Shown piece by piece: positions 1-13,257 of a DNA stretch of 64,000 bases (its first letter is position 1; each line of letters starts with the position of its first letter). The position numbers and the translations under genes were made by a program. The stretch is from the NCBI GenBank assembly GCA_036674765.1, contig JARVKI010000059.1:124001-188000 (forward strand), given 5' to 3'. The notes beneath the pieces are model-generated. The model searched no databases. It was given only the letters and a program-made list of their open reading frames with translations, and was not told where the DNA came from. The stretch is from Seiridium cupressi (Eukaryota; Ascomycota; Sordariomycetes; Amphisphaeriales; Sporocadaceae).

Positions 1-1613
1 TTTTTGCGGGGAAACCAGACCGTACAGCTCGTCGAATCCGCAGCGGGAGTGATTCTCAAGTGCTTGGCCCCATAGCCTTTGGGCCACTGTCACCACGACC
101 AGAGAAGTACTGTTTCTGTCACATCCATTTACGCACAGGGGACCCCAACCCTGGTCCTGTCAGTCAACCTCTCCTTCGGCCTAGACCCCACCTGTACCTA
201 CGACCAACGGCAAGCAGTTGGCTTTGGGTGTGTGTGTGTGTGTCTAGTGTGTGTGTGCCTGAGCACAAGAACTGTACAGGATACTTAAGCTGCTCTCTCC
301 GGTACACCAACTAAAGTCGACAGTGCTGTGCAAGCGTTGCAACCCCGGAAGCCTCCGCATTAGCAGCACCGTAACTAAGCATACCCCCTTCCACCTCGCC
401 CACCCCTCCCCAACCAGTTATTACTATTATCCACTTCATCTTCAGATTCAACCTTGTCTCTTCTGACATCTTGCCTTGATACTCCGCATCCATTACAGCA
501 TCGACATTCTCAACAAACCTTGAGACTATCAGAGCTCATATCCACGCCACCAGCACAAAGCCAGCCACCGCTGCCTCCTCTCTGATTGAAGGTCGGGTGA
601 GGAATCATAGTCACGGAAAAGACTAGGTTTCGCGGATACTTGGTTGCGGCGCAAGGGAAGAGCACTAGCCGTTGGTCACAGGCAGCTCAATTGATGCGAC
701 GTTCCGACTTCGATTCAACGTGACGTCGCCACGGATTGCGGAATACTGTCCACATCCTCGAACCTGGAAACATCGAGCATATCACTCGCATTCTTGCCCA
801 CGAGGCACGTCGCGACCGCACTTGGTGGGTTCTGCTCCAGACGCGACGACAATCACTGTCTACGCGCCTTCGACAACAGCACAACCTGCTCAAAGTAACG
901 GAGCAGTGTTTTGTAGGTTGCGTTCGGCGAGAGTTAGGATCTTCTTGGTAACAACCAGCATACCAATTCTACTCCTGCAGCTCCAACCAGACAAGTTAGC
1001 GGCTTGACATGCAAGGGCAGTTCATAGCACGACCACGATAGTCAGCAAAAGTCAACCAGGCTAGGGTTCGTGGCGGACTCCAGCGGCAATCCATCGAGTC
1101 ACGCCTTCTCTGGGAGTGGTTTCATGTCGGCACGGCGGTTGGGTTGGGCAAGGTCGAGACGGAGGATCTTTTCGAAGCTGGCCAAGCAAGCACCGCCCCG
1201 AGCGGATACTCGCCTGGCTCTTTCCTAACTGAGCGCTTTTCTCCTGGCAGGAGCAACTTTGTGCAAGTCGCGTGGTTAGAGTTTTGACTACACAGTCGCC
1301 GGAAGCTTGGCATCTTTACCTTGGCTTTTGACAGCTCCTTGCCTTCCCATCAGCCTTATGCGTCTGAACCCGCCATTGACCTTTCGATATACAGTTCAGG
1401 AAAACTGTGGAACTCGCGCCGACAGCCTACGTCGCGCAAAAAGCCTGCAAGAAGCGTCCATATTCTACTTATTCAATACCTTCCCCTCAACATCAAAAAG
1501 ATTCATAAGGTCAGTACATTCCTTGTTTTTTTATCTGCTCTACCTATCTCTTCCTTCCGTGCCGCTCTGGTTCAACCTAGGATATATTCGTCGGCAGTTC
1601 CATACATCCAAAG
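1..1613. other. Leader/upstream region of the velvet gene
   Basis: No coding sequence that I can support lies here. The stretch directly precedes the velvet gene and contains several short ATG-led reading frames that look like chance or upstream ORFs. A (GT)n run sits near 228-253. Long, uORF-containing leaders are common for fungal developmental regulators, so part of this may be transcribed 5' UTR, possibly with a leader intron, but the sequence alone does not prove it. Confidence 0.4.
228..253. repeat. GT/TG dinucleotide microsatellite
   Basis: An interrupted run of TG dinucleotides (tgtgtgtgtgtg, then tctag, then tgtgtgtgtg) lies in the upstream region of the velvet gene. It is a simple-sequence repeat with no further function visible. 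Confidence 0.8.
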
Positions 1614-3488
1614 ATGGATTCTTCCTGGCTCGATCCTTCCGTGGCCGCACAACTAACGTTCGGCGTGCTCCCAGATCAGACCAGCCAACTACAGTCGCCA
1701 ATCAGCGGGCCTTCTGCGCAACGGTCTGATAGCCACTGGGACGTCTGCGCGATGAGCTATCAGCCGCAACAAGGCGCCGGCTGGGCCATGACTCCCAATG
1801 CCTATACTCGATCTGACCCTCTTCGGACGTCTCAAAGCAGCTCCTCGTACGTATGAGTTCAGTGAAGCCAAGCTGCAGGAAAAGCTGACCTGACCTCGAT
1901 GGCAGCTCTCGTTACGATCAGTATCAGCTACGGGTTTTACAACATCCCAAAGACGGCAAAGTCGCAGTTGGCAAGGAAAAAGGTCAGTTCCAGGCCTGCT
2001 TCACTGATAGGTTTCTTTCCATATTGCTAATTGTGGGGCCAGACCGAAAACCCCTTGATCCTCCGCCATTAGTCGAGCTGGCCGTTGACCGGGGCCCAGA
2101 TTCTTCGACATACCTACAAAGTGAGTGCACAGAGTCCCCTCGACAGCGACGTCGACAATCCGAGGCGGCGAGCCAACCAAGCTAACGATCCAGCAGGTCC
2201 GTACACTATGGTGCTTGCTTACCTGGAGCCGGCTTCGGGTAAGGAGGTCAGCGAAAAGGATGGGAAAGCGATAGGGTCAAATCTCACGGGGACTACGGCA
2301 TCTTCTCTACATCGGGTCAAGAACATGGAAAACAAGGACATTGCAGCTTTCGTATTTCCAGATCTGGCTGTCAAAGTCGAAGGCTCATTCAGGCTGCGCT
2401 TTGTCCTCATGGTCATGGAAGAGAACGGTATGGAAGTAGGCACGTGGCTCACCATCACCGAGTGCTACTCTGATGTCTTCACCGTGCATAGCGCTCGGTC
2501 GTTTCCTGGCATGGCGGAATCGACATCTCTGACAAGAATGTTCGCGGATCAAGGGATACGTCTCAGATTGAGGAAGGACTCACGCCAGCTAACAACGAAG
2601 AAGCAGAACCACAGCGCGGCGTACCGGCTAGCCGGGAAGCGATCCCGCGAAATAGACAATACAGCGCCCGATGACGATATTCCCTCAGCCGTGCACCGCC
2701 GACCGATTGCAAGTCCAGACCGGCCATATTTCGAGGGTCAGGGATACGGCGAGGTATCCGATTCGAAACGACAGCGCACGACATCCGCAGGGCAAGGCGC
2801 TTATTCGCTGCGTCATAACCTGCCTGCCAGCCTGTCTTTCTCTTACTCTGGCATAGGATCGATGGGCGTCCAACAAGGGGCTTTCCTCACAACTGGCGAG
2901 TCCGAGTCTCCGATTTATACCTCAAGTTACCATACTCGCGACATATTCGGCTCGGGCATGACACCAACTGGATTACCGCGTAGTGGTTCAGCAAGGCTCG
3001 ACCCTCAGATTCCATCTTATCAAGGGGATGTTTTTGCGTCTCCCAACAATCAAGCGCCGGCCGACCCGTACTCCTATTCGAACGCGCCCGGCGACGCATC
3101 CGCTCTGCAACAACAGAACCAGCCGCCCATGGGATACTATCACGGGAGCGATGCGCACCTGCCCACGTTGAACCGATCTTTACTTCCAGGCAGTGCGCGC
3201 TTGAATACATCCCCCCAGGCGAATCCCCAGGCCACCCATACTCCCGTCAGCAGCACCGGTTCCCCTGTCGATCCAGCCTCCTACACCCATACAGGAACAC
3301 ACTTCTCCTCTGGGTACATGGCGCAAGCCAGTGGCTCGTTTGATCAAGGAACTTTGAGGAACCATGGCATATCGACTCCTGTCACCGGAAATATGTCAAC
3401 AGACCAAACGCAGAGCTCGTTCGTACAGGGCCATCACATGCCTGTTGGAGAGCCTTTCGACTATCCAAAGGCAACGCATGGTATATAA
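1614..3488 (+). CDS. vosA-like: Velvet-domain regulator, VosA-type
   Basis: Four exons by frame and consensus: 1614-1846, 1906-1982, 2043-2120, 2197-3488 (559 aa). The velvet domain spans about residues 80-257. It shows the DRKPLDPPPLVEL block, a YLQSPY block across the third intron, SSLHRVKN, FVFPDLAVKVEGSFRLRF and the closing ADQGIRLRLRK. This block order fits VosA better than VelB, which carries a long insertion inside the domain, or VeA. After the domain comes a basic stretch (KRSREID, near residue 278) that may be a nuclear signal. A long Ser/Pro/Gln/Tyr-rich tail follows, like the activation-type tail of VosA. VosA proteins are nuclear DNA-binding regulators that act with VelB in spore maturation and secondary metabolism. 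VelC is the main alternative assignment. The start is the first ATG in frame with the domain, and every intron junction preserves the frame. Confidence 0.85.
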
Positions 3489-6400
3489 GAGCCATCGTGT
3501 GTGCTGTTACTTGTACCACTTCCGACGCTGAGTCCTGATTTTGAATAATGGAAAGGGGAAAAGAAAAACTGGCTGGCGGTGCCTAGATGATCCACAAAGA
3601 GCACTGCAAGTGTGGTAAGGGATTTGGTTCTGTTCGACATATATGGTCGCTCTGCGAGTCGGGTCACCATTCGGTTCTTTCACTATAATTTGCTCTGTGG
3701 GAGCGCATTGTACTATGGCTTTGCATTGATGGCGTCGTTCTGGGGGAAGTGCTACCGATGGCGCTGTGGCTTTAGAAGGGGACTGCCAACTAGCGACACA
3801 AGGTGCTGGAAGGAGAGTCACTGATTGTTTTCAAGCACAGACACTTCTGTTTCCCTTTGTTCCTGATTCGTACTTCCGGCCACGATACCCCCAAGACAAA
3901 CGGTCGGAAGAATCTACATCATATCTCTTTACTATATTTCAGGGGTTCTCTATATTTTCTCGAGTATCCTCGCTAGGATAGGTGGTTTCTAAGTGGTACA
4001 CTGGCGGGTTGACTTCGGAGTAGTAGATCACATTAGAATTGCAGCATCACTGCAGCTTCTTGCTATGCTCATAGAAACTATGTTTTCAGCCAGCAGGCGC
4101 TTCGTAGGCTAGGGGAGTTTTAGCCGTAATATAATGTCCTGTATGTTCTATCCGTATTGGCGAGTCAGTGCAAATATAGCCCATCACAGCTAGGCCCGTT
4201 GATCTTTGATCCTGCATGTTGTTGGGTCTCACTCAGAATCCTGGTTGCTGCCATCGCATGCATATTAGGCGAGCCTTGACTACCATTCGGGATGTAACAG
4301 TTGCAGTCTCGACTGTAGCTCAGGGGCAAGATGCAATCGCGGGGTTGGTGGCTGTCATCTGGCCTATGTGTGGAACGGAGGAGGTTGGATTGCCTCGCGA
4401 GACGTTCTAGTGCTAGTACTTAATTATCGCTTCGCTAGCCATTATGAAGATTGGCGACTTAGTGTATGCTCTAGCGAACCCATGGTATGGAGGTAACGAC
4501 GTACCCAGTACTGATTTAACCTAGATGGGCGCGTATATATACACGTCTAGACTGTCATATCGCTAGAACATCCATTCCGGAAGAACTCTTGGTTAGCTTC
4601 CAGGGGGTTTCCAACGACCTTAGGATTCATCCATAAACTATATCTTGTAACATCCGCTCACGGTAAATAACAATCCGGTTCGATAAACATCAGAAATAAG
4701 TCATCATCACAACATCGGAACTTACTGCCAACAACTAGATTTGCTGCAACGTTCTCACCAGCCATTCGGTTGATTGACATGAGGGTTCATGGGAGTGGGG
4801 GTGCGGGAGATGCTGCATTTCTGAGTACCTAGGTAGGTAGAGTAGGTAACTGCAGTCCGTCAATGTAGCTCTGTCATAAATGACTAAGTGCAACCCCTAA
4901 TGCATCAGTACCTACTCAAGTGGCCAACTGCATGAGAAAAGCTATTTGTACCTCCATAATCTATGACACATAGCAGTACAGTACAGTGACAAGATTGCCG
5001 CTACACGGTGCTAAGTCTCTGGTTCCTGCGGTCACTCCTGCGACATACAATGGTTGTTTTTCATGTAAGCTTGCCCAACCTCGCCCAGGACTTGATTCCT
5101 GCCAGGTTTTTATCCAGGCCCAGATGCTTTTACCGGCCTATATTCCAGTGATTGTCCGAACTTTCATGACAATTCACAGATCTTAAACCACGACCCTCTT
5201 GAAGCTTCTATCGGAGATTTATGATCTTCAGGGGGCCGTGTACCTGCAACTCTTCTCCGCATTCGGGTATTCTAGCAGTCAGGCCCCAAGTAGACTGTTG
5301 CTTGGTTCCCTCTAAGCACAACCGCCTTCAGCCCTTGTACGAAGAGATCAACAGCAGGCCTCACTCACACATATGTTTCTACGTCCCGAACGTGACAATA
5401 TCAGTACGAAGTAGATAGAGTCGCCGTTGACATTGTGTCTAGAGGTGGAACTCCATCGGGCACAGTATAGCCTTGTTCAATATATATTGCGATGATGAAC
5501 ATCGCGTAAAGAGAATTATGCAATGAAAACAGATCTTCATTGTTACACATCTATACCGCAATATGGTCATCGCTTTGAGCAAAGCTCCCACATACTTTCC
5601 GATAAAACATTTATAGAACGTACCTCTTCCTCTTCTCTTGAGCTGTTGATACGTGCCTGACCATCAGAGCTTCTCCCCTCGTGCAATGGGTAAGGCATGG
5701 AGGCTAGTTTCGCTGAGCCGCGGCCATGGGCTGTGTCGGTGGTACCGCATCCTTCTCAGTTCAAGCACCGGGCTTGTTTGAGCCATGTAATCATGGATTA
5801 ATGAGACCTGCTCTATAACATAGGCTCCTATAGCCGCATGTACCGTTGGCAATGTAAGACTAGTGGTCGGAGACTTGTGTCTCCACTACCGGTGCTTTCA
5901 CTCCATTCTCGGGCCTTTCAGGCACTGCAGTCACATTTTGGCGTCTGCACAATAGCAATAGGCAGCCAAGGTAGTCTGCATAGTCGATCGCTCGGTAGCG
6001 CTTTACCATTCTCGGGCCCAAGTTTGAGTCTTCCTGGTATGGTGTAGCTCTCTAGCTCCTTGATAGTCAATATTTTTATGGCAAGCAAGGATCCAGGGAG
6101 GGGAAATGGCAAGGGGTCTGTGGGACGATCCTACCTGCGACAAGGGTTGACTTCCGCGAGCCGCCGTTACATTGCACATGTCCTGATGTTCGCTACCACC
6201 ACATTCCAACCGAGGGCCAATCATAATTGTAAGTCTCCGTGTCGCACCTGTCATCCGACAACTTTTTAGGGACCGCCATTCTATTTTCCTGTCCCGAACC
6301 AGCAGCGGGCTGCAGGCTGCAGACTCCCATGCAAGCTCTTCTACCAAGTAGACAAGTCGCACTCTGCTTCCTTGAAAAACCTCCCACCCCTGACCATGCA

Positions 6401-8861
6401 GCGGTTGTCACGTTCTCGGAATATTGCCGACCTTCTCCTAAAGCTCACTCACCCCAGTGCTGGCCAGTCCAAACAGCCAAGCTCATCTCGCGTCGAGCTC
6501 CAGGATTGGGCGGAGGATGCTAAAATCTTGCCACTTCTCGCGCCCGCGTTAGGTCTCGCGATCAATCTCCTGTCAACAACGTAATTTCTCGCGACGTTCC
6601 TGTGATGAGGCACAATCCGCCACAGAGCTTGACAGCCTCGATACCCAGCAAGATGGGTTGCGCGATCGTTCTCGCATTGATTTCCGCCTCAGGCCATCGA
6701 TGGCGCGGTTAAACGCCATTCGTGAAAACACAGGGACATGGCCCCACGCTGGATACGACCACACCTGTGTCGTCGCTAATGGCGCCTGCAAGAGTTGCAT
6801 GTTCACACTGCAAATAGGACAGCCGGCCCTGTCATGCGAGAACGAACGCCTAGATAGTCTGTATATCTATTCTTTCGTATAAATCCACTTTAGGACTTGG
6901 TGATCCGAAGTGACGCCCGGGACAGTAACGGCCAGCGGCAGGGACGGGACATAATCAATTTGGCGGGCTTGGGGACATGGGCGTGGTTACAGAAGCCTGC
7001 CAGGACTCGCATAAGATGAGTACCGTGATCCCAGCAAATTATACTTTCCATAGAAAACCTGGGAAATGCTCGTGTTGCGTCGAAGTCCCGTGTGTTGCAG
7101 GAAACCCCGTTAAGACCTCCCAATAGGTATTATATGCATGATCTGATTTTCTTAGCTAGATGAAAGGTGGTGAATACAGAGTCAAGTCAAATTTTCCCGC
7201 CATGTCCTCATTTAGACTTATGGTTATGAAGATTACCGCACCTTATCGAGACTACTCCTGAGTCATGTTTCACTTTCCAGCATCACCAGAAAGGGCGTGT
7301 AAAGTCCCTCATTGGTCTGATATGGACTACCTCAATATAAACGGATTTGCGGCTGTTTATTCCAGCACTTGTCCCTTCCTGCCTACATCCATTCAAGGTA
7401 TAGACGACATATTACTGTCAGTGCAACTTCGTTTCTTGGACTCAGTCTAGTTCGGGATGGCACATTGGCAAGTAAGGTACATCGCCATTTGGACAGTGAA
7501 ACCCGAGAAAGCTAGCATACCGGTTAATGTAGTGCCCCATATATTCTTCGCAAATCTAGGTGGTCAACCCTGGCATACGCAGCCTTGGGGCCGAGCAACA
7601 TACAAATCCAACACATGGTATATACCCGTAGTCGAAACTTATATAACTTAAAAAAGTTATAATATACAAGCATTTATTCACTATTTTAGAAGCCTTTTAA
7701 ACTATTAGTATTATGTTTTAATTATTTTTATTGATATTAAAAACCTTATTAGTAATAACATTTAACGTATGTTATAATCGTAATAATCCTTAAATTCCTT
7801 GAAAACACAATTTTATATGCCATGCCTGGGATGGCATTCAATTTGCTAAAGGAAAAAATAGATTAGTTTTCCCTCAGCACCTGGGCTATTCCCTTCTCAA
7901 ACAGTAGATCACTATGTGCCGCGCCGTCTTTGGTAGCGAATAATCAAGAGATGGAGTTGATGAAAATATGAGCAATATCAAGCTAGGCTGCTCTTGATCT
8001 TTCTTTCACTGATGGTTGAGATGAGATACTCAGAGTTCCTTCGGCCAACCAATGATAGTGGGCTCGCAGGCCAAAAGCGGAATACGCAACTAAATAAACT
8101 TCCCCCCAAAGCAAGGGCCTACGGCCTGCGCGACTTTTACGCTACTCCAAAGCTATATGGACCCCAAGACCAACATAATTGACGATTGTAGAGGTTTGTC
8201 CCTGCGATCCCCACGTGGTCATAGGTTTGTTTGACGGGAGAGCCGTGATTACTTCTATCATCATTATCTAATAGCGAGGATGGCCGCCGGATCCCTCAAA
8301 GCAGGCCGGTACTCTTCATGAATGGCATCATGGCGTAGCAATTCAAGGTTGCGATCATCTGTTCTAGTAACTCATAAGCGACCATCAGCCGCCAGTTGAT
8401 GAAACTACTTGATTCTAAACGCCGTAGTTGAGCGACGAAACCTGATGCAGTTTGCCGTTCGATCCGGAAGCGTCGTCGGCTAATTTTGTGTGACACTCAA
8501 TGACGCGGATCACGCCAGGTGAACCCACGTGTCGCGGGTCTCTTCAACCAACAATTTGGGGAATTGGCAACTCTACAAACTTTCTCGCTGATGTGTCTTC
8601 AGTTTGATTAAGTCTTTGATGTTAAAAAGATCGCAAGTACGACGCTCTGAGGGAAAAACCGTCGCGCTGCTAGAAACACCACGGTGCCAAAACAGCTGAG
8701 AAGACCCTGTCTACCCCGGATGCCAAGCCCTGCCAGGAACCCGAGCTTGGCATACATAGGATTATTAATTACGTCACCAAACTCACGACAACTTCGAGCT
8801 CGACGCGCATCAGACAACTTGGACAGCTCTGCTATTCCCACGACGGTCTTACAAAGTAGTC
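3489..8861. other. Gene-poor interval
   Basis: About 5.4 kb with only short, non-overlapping reading frames on both strands and no recognisable domain or spliced gene. The first few hundred bases are probably the 3' UTR of the velvet gene. CCTAGGTAGGTAG-type repeats near 4828-4846 resemble TAGG-rich motifs common in intergenic DNA of Sordariomycetes. The last part is the promoter of the cation transporter. Lineage-specific small genes could be hidden here. Confidence 0.5.
7620..7860. repeat. AT-rich island, probable RIP-degraded repeat
   Basis: The base composition drops sharply to long A/T runs and TA-rich words over about 240 bases, unlike the balanced flanks. In Pezizomycotina such islands are usually remnants of transposons mutated C-to-T by repeat-induced point mutation. 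No coding trace of the original element remains. Confidence 0.5.
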
Positions 8862-10348
8862 ATGGTTGGAAAAAACCGCGTCTTCACCGGGAACGGCCCG
8901 AATTACAGCACTGGCCGAGATGAGCATCCCCAAAACGGCCATGCGCCGCCGAGGCAACGGCGCCCAGATGATCTAGAAAGAGGGTTGAGCAATTACAGCA
9001 CAAAGTCAGCTGGACGGCCACGTCCTCGCGTTTTCAAGTTCCAGGACCTAGCTCAGACTGCCCTCGAGGACAGGCGGAGAGCCAACCTTCAAGACGCGTT
9101 GTTCAATAACATTGACCGCCACGGCCTGGAGAAGTTTCGCAAGAGCGATGCGGATCTGAAAGCCATCCGTAACAAGAAGGTCAGATCATTCTATGAGAAC
9201 CAGAATGAAAGGTTGAATGACTGGCTGGAGGTCGATGCTGTGGTCATGGCTATTGCCGACGATGTGCTCGAGTCCATGGACCCCGATCCGGATCACGACG
9301 GGGACCTGGAAAGGAGAGGCGCGCTGCAGAACATGGATGGCAACATTGCAGAGTTCCTACCAGAAGAAGAGAAAAAGAACCGCGCAAAGGCGGGCAGGAG
9401 GGCGAAATGGGCCATCAACATCAACGTGATTGCCAATATTGCGCTACTCGCTGGAAAGATTGTGGCCGTCGCATCGACTGGGTCCTTGTCTCTGGTGGCT
9501 TCTCTTGTCGATTCAGCTCTGGACCTGCTGTGTACACTGATCATCTGGACGACGAACAAACTCGTGGGCTGGAGGTTGGGGGCGTTGAAGAAGCGATTCC
9601 CCGTCGGCCGCCGCAGACTCGAGCCCATTGGCATACTGGTCTTCTCCATCATCATGGTCATCTCCTTTCTTCAAATATTGAAAGAGTCCGTCGAGAAACT
9701 CGCGCCATTGGAAGGAGAGGCAGAGAAACTGCCATACACTGCGATAGGCGCCATGGTCGCCACGATTGTCATCAAAGGAATCATCGGTCTTGGATGCTAC
9801 CGAATTAAAACCACCCAGGTTCAAGCACTCGCACAGGATTGTAAAACCGACGTCTTCTTCAACACCCTTTCTCTTCTGTTTCCCTTCATTGGCGAAAAGG
9901 CCAATGTCTGGTGGCTCGATGTAAGCAACCCTCCCGCAGGCGCACACTCGACCTGAATGCTAACAGCCGGTAGCCTGCCGGCGCTGGTCTTTTGTCCTTA
10001 TTCATCATTTACGACTGGGGTCACACATGCTTTGAGAACGTCACACGCCTTTCGGGCGAGGCGGCCTCGACTCGGACGTACCAGAAGCTCATGTACCTGG
10101 CGTGGCGATTCTCTCCCATTGTGCTCGGCTTCAAAAACGTGACGGCCTACCATTGTGGCGACGGAGTTTGGGTCGAGTATGATCTGCTACTGGACGAGAA
10201 GACGAGTCTACGCACCTGTCATGATGTGGCCGAGACACTTCAGTATTGCGCCGAGGGGCTCAACGAGGTTGATCGTGCCTTTGTCACCTCGGACTACTCC
10301 TCGAGCGGTCCAGCAGGTCATGCCGAAGATGCCGAGAGGAACAATTAA
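8862..10348 (+). CDS. Cation diffusion facilitator (CDF) metal transporter, probable Mn2+/Fe2+ type
   Basis: Two exons, 8862-9920 and 9974-10348 (477 aa). Joining them gives the family block WWLDPAGAGLLSLFIIYDW across the intron, which fixes both splice sites. The N-terminus of about 185 residues is hydrophilic and presumably cytosolic. Transmembrane helices follow, with a DxxxD metal site in helix 2 (Asp217, Asp221 in VDSALD) and the KTDVFFN motif (Asp330) in helix 5. The C-terminal domain has the conserved HDVAETLQYC and VDRAFVTSDY strands of the cytosolic dimerisation domain. A DxxxD rather than HxxxD site is typical of the Mn-type branch, so I infer Mn2+ (or Fe2+) export or compartmentalisation driven by protons. 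The membrane is not evident; vacuolar, Golgi and mitochondrial relatives exist. The tail ends soon after the SSGPAGHAED motif, as in homologues. Confidence 0.88.
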
Positions 10349-11613
10349 GACATTGGCGGCGGCGCCGTCGATCACCCAGAAAAGGAGTGATACAAGCAAA
10401 TCTAGACTTCCAAAAAACGCCCCAGGCTATTCTACCATGAGAACTCAGGCGCGCACTGATGTGGCTTCTCATGCTCCGTGATAATTCTGTATGATCATTT
10501 AGTTATAGGGATTTCTAGGGCTTCAGCTGGGGTTGAAAGCGGTGCCATCGCTATTAAAGCATTAACATGCTTGGAGCTGCACCGTCGCGTCATTCCTAGA
10601 AACTTGCGCGCATTGCTAAAATATATATTTGGCGTGCAGACTAAATCAATATCCGGCCAGATCATGTTCAGAGCTGGCGTGTCCAGATGACTGCGTTGGG
10701 AAGGTCATGGAGATATCCTCTCGAACACCTGAAGAACAGAGAGGCCCATAGGGTTTGCGACGGCGCCTCTTGCCTAACTTTGATTAGGGGGTGGCCCCCG
10801 TAACTTCGCTGAAACTACTGGTGGATAGTAGCACTTTTGGGTGCAGGGGTTGGCGGGTGTGGGCTTCCTGATCTGCGCACATGTTCGCGTTTCTTTGAGA
10901 CATGCAATAGTAACATCTACGAGGGAACCTTACTAGTCCTGTTGCTCGAGGTTTCAAAGACATTTTAGCCAAAGCGATTGACTTTTTTTTTTTTTTTTTT
11001 TTTTCACACATGAATTCGCTTAACTTTTGTCAGGCCTCACCTCGCGCAATCCTGCACCGAGAGTCATGAACTGCAGCTCAACCTTGTGCTAACTAGAGGC
11101 AGCTCTACTGTAAACATGAAGTTAAGCAAGTCTTGCGGCGCCAAGTAAAGAGCCGGCTATCCATCGCCCAGCGCCCCAGTGCCGGCTGTGCCGCCTTGGC
11201 ATCTCTAGCACCCTCAAGTCATCTTGGAATCATCATCACCGTTGACCTCTCGTGTCCAACGGTTGCTTGCAATGGTCTCCATTCGCCGCCATAACCCCTG
11301 TGAAGGCTAAGGGGCTAGAGTTCTTGGGCATGCTAAATTCTGGGGACGTGCAGTACGGACTGAAGGAGTTCAACTTAGCCCCGGGGCTGACGCCTCACGC
11401 GAGCGACGAGGTTGGCTGTGACGAAAAAGATCCTCTCTCTCCTTCCTAAAACTACAAATATTCCCCAGGAAGTATCGTGCTTTCCATGCTCCGCGCCTAG
11501 TCGAGTGGTAACTCGAGCTTTCCATTCATTTGTCTGGCATTTCATTTTCGTTTGGTTCTGTCTTTGCCGTCATTCATTTTTGCTGTTCATCTAGCCCCAC
11601 GATCCCCGCCGAC
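10349..11613. other. Intergenic region with T22 tract
   Basis: Holds the 3' flank of the CDF gene and the promoter/leader of the SGNH hydrolase gene. A pure T22 run sits at 10983-11004. I see no coding sequence; the short reading frames lack codon bias and domains. Confidence 0.5.
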
Positions 11614-12855
11614 ATGATAAACAAGGTCGTCGACCGTCTATCTGCGACCCCTTATGTCTCGGTCCTCGTTGCGAGGAGGAAGCTCCTCTTCGGCACCTTC
11701 ATAGTCTTTTTAATATTAATTGGTAAGCCCAGCCATTTGCGATTTATCATCTCTGTCATGGTAGACCTCGACTGACACCTTCTCTGCGCAGCTGTTTCGT
11801 TGACCGAGAAGGACGACATCAATTCGTGGTCGCGCTCCAAGAGCAACTTCAGCCACATAAACGGCAGCAATGGCACCGTCTATAATGCCACGACTCCAGC
11901 GCCCAGCGCAAGCTACATACCCATAGGACAAGGCTACAAGCGACCAGGATACGAAGCGCCATTGGCAAATGGCATACCCTTGCGAATAATGGCCATCGGC
12001 GCTTCAACAACCCGAGGCGATGAAAGTGTCGACAACAACGGCTTCCGGCGACCGATCCGAGGTCATTTCACACAAATTGGGAATCCGGTCAACTTCGTGG
12101 GCACGCAGAGGGTAGGAAGCATGTTGGACAACGATATCGAGGCCTATCCCGGCGCGCGTACCGGCCAGATGCACCACCATGCTCTGGGCGTCGTTCCTCA
12201 AACCAAGCCGAACCTGTTCCTTGTGAACGTGGGATCCAACGACTGCTTCCAGCATTGGGATATACCCAACTTCTACAAGCGCTACTACTCCTTTGTGAAT
12301 TACCTACTGGCTGCGTCGCCGAGGGCCACAGTGGTGATGGGCACGCTACTCCCCACCACCGAGACCAAGAGATTTAATGGCTCCGCAGATGTGACCGTTG
12401 TTAACCAGCAGCTCCACCGCTTATACCGAATCTTCGAGAACGAGAAGAAGCCGGTTGTGCTTGCCGACATGACAGGACCTGACGGCATTCAAGACTCGGA
12501 TCTTGCGTGGGATGGCATGCACCCGTCCTCCGCCGCCTACGTCAGGATGGGCCAGATCATGATACGTTCCGTCATCGAGGCCGATGCGCGTGGTTTCCTG
12601 CGCCCGGCCGAGCCCGTTCACGGCATACTCCAGGACGGCGATCTTGAGCATCAGGACGAAGCGCATGGCCTATTGGCAGATGCGCAAAAGCAGATGGAAT
12701 ATGCGACACGAAAGACAGAGGAAGAAGAGGTTCGCAAGATGACGGAAGAGCTCCAAGTATGGAGTGCATCTGCCGAGGCCAGGAAAGATCATACGGATAT
12801 TGTGCCAAAGCTGCGCCGGCGCTCCCGGACTGAGGGCTCGTCCGAATTGGAATAA
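11614..12855 (+). CDS. Signal-anchored SGNH/GDSL-like hydrolase
   Basis: Two exons, 11614-11722 and 11792-12855 (390 aa); the GTAAGC donor and GCGCAG acceptor restore a continuous hydrophobic segment. Residues about 23-42 (KLLFGTFIVFLILIAVSL) form a single N-terminal membrane anchor, so the catalytic domain should face the ER lumen, cell wall or outside. The SGNH signatures are in order: block I as MAIGAST (Ser108 in place of the classic GDS context), block III as VGSND (Asn186) and block V as DGMHP (Asp277, His280). The fold covers about residues 100-310. A charged, Lys/Glu-rich tail follows, probably a coiled coil. Fungal members include acetylxylan and other carbohydrate esterases; the substrate cannot be read from the sequence. 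The oxyanion-hole Gly and Asn and the Ser-Asp-His triad are all present, so activity is likely. Confidence 0.87.
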
Positions 12856-13257
12856 GGAATATCGAGGGAATCATCAATGGAAACCCTTCTTGGAACAATT
12901 TGATACTGCTCTCGCTCGGGGCGTTGCCCCTGTTTTATGAGTCGTTGCGGTGTCTCTGTTCAATAAGCTTAGGCAGGAGTCCAACACCACGAATAGCCCC
13001 TCACTCTGGGGAAAACCGGCCTCGGAGGCTATAGGTGAATGAAACAGCCTCATGCCACCATACCCCGCGTCACGAAGGTTGATCCAAGACTGAAGACGAG
13101 TTCTTGAGAGGGGGGAAAATATTCCGCCAAGTTGAGGGGCGGTATTCATGTACATTTACTCAAAACTACATCAAAGAATTTATATGGTGTCTGGGGTACA
13201 TGAAGGGGTATCATATCGTTTCTCTTTCCCCTCTCAAGCTACACAGCATTGCGAGGT

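Noticed and set aside
3489..8861. Possible secondary-metabolite or effector cluster
   Set aside because: No synthase, regulator, tailoring enzyme or signal-peptide gene can be supported in this interval.
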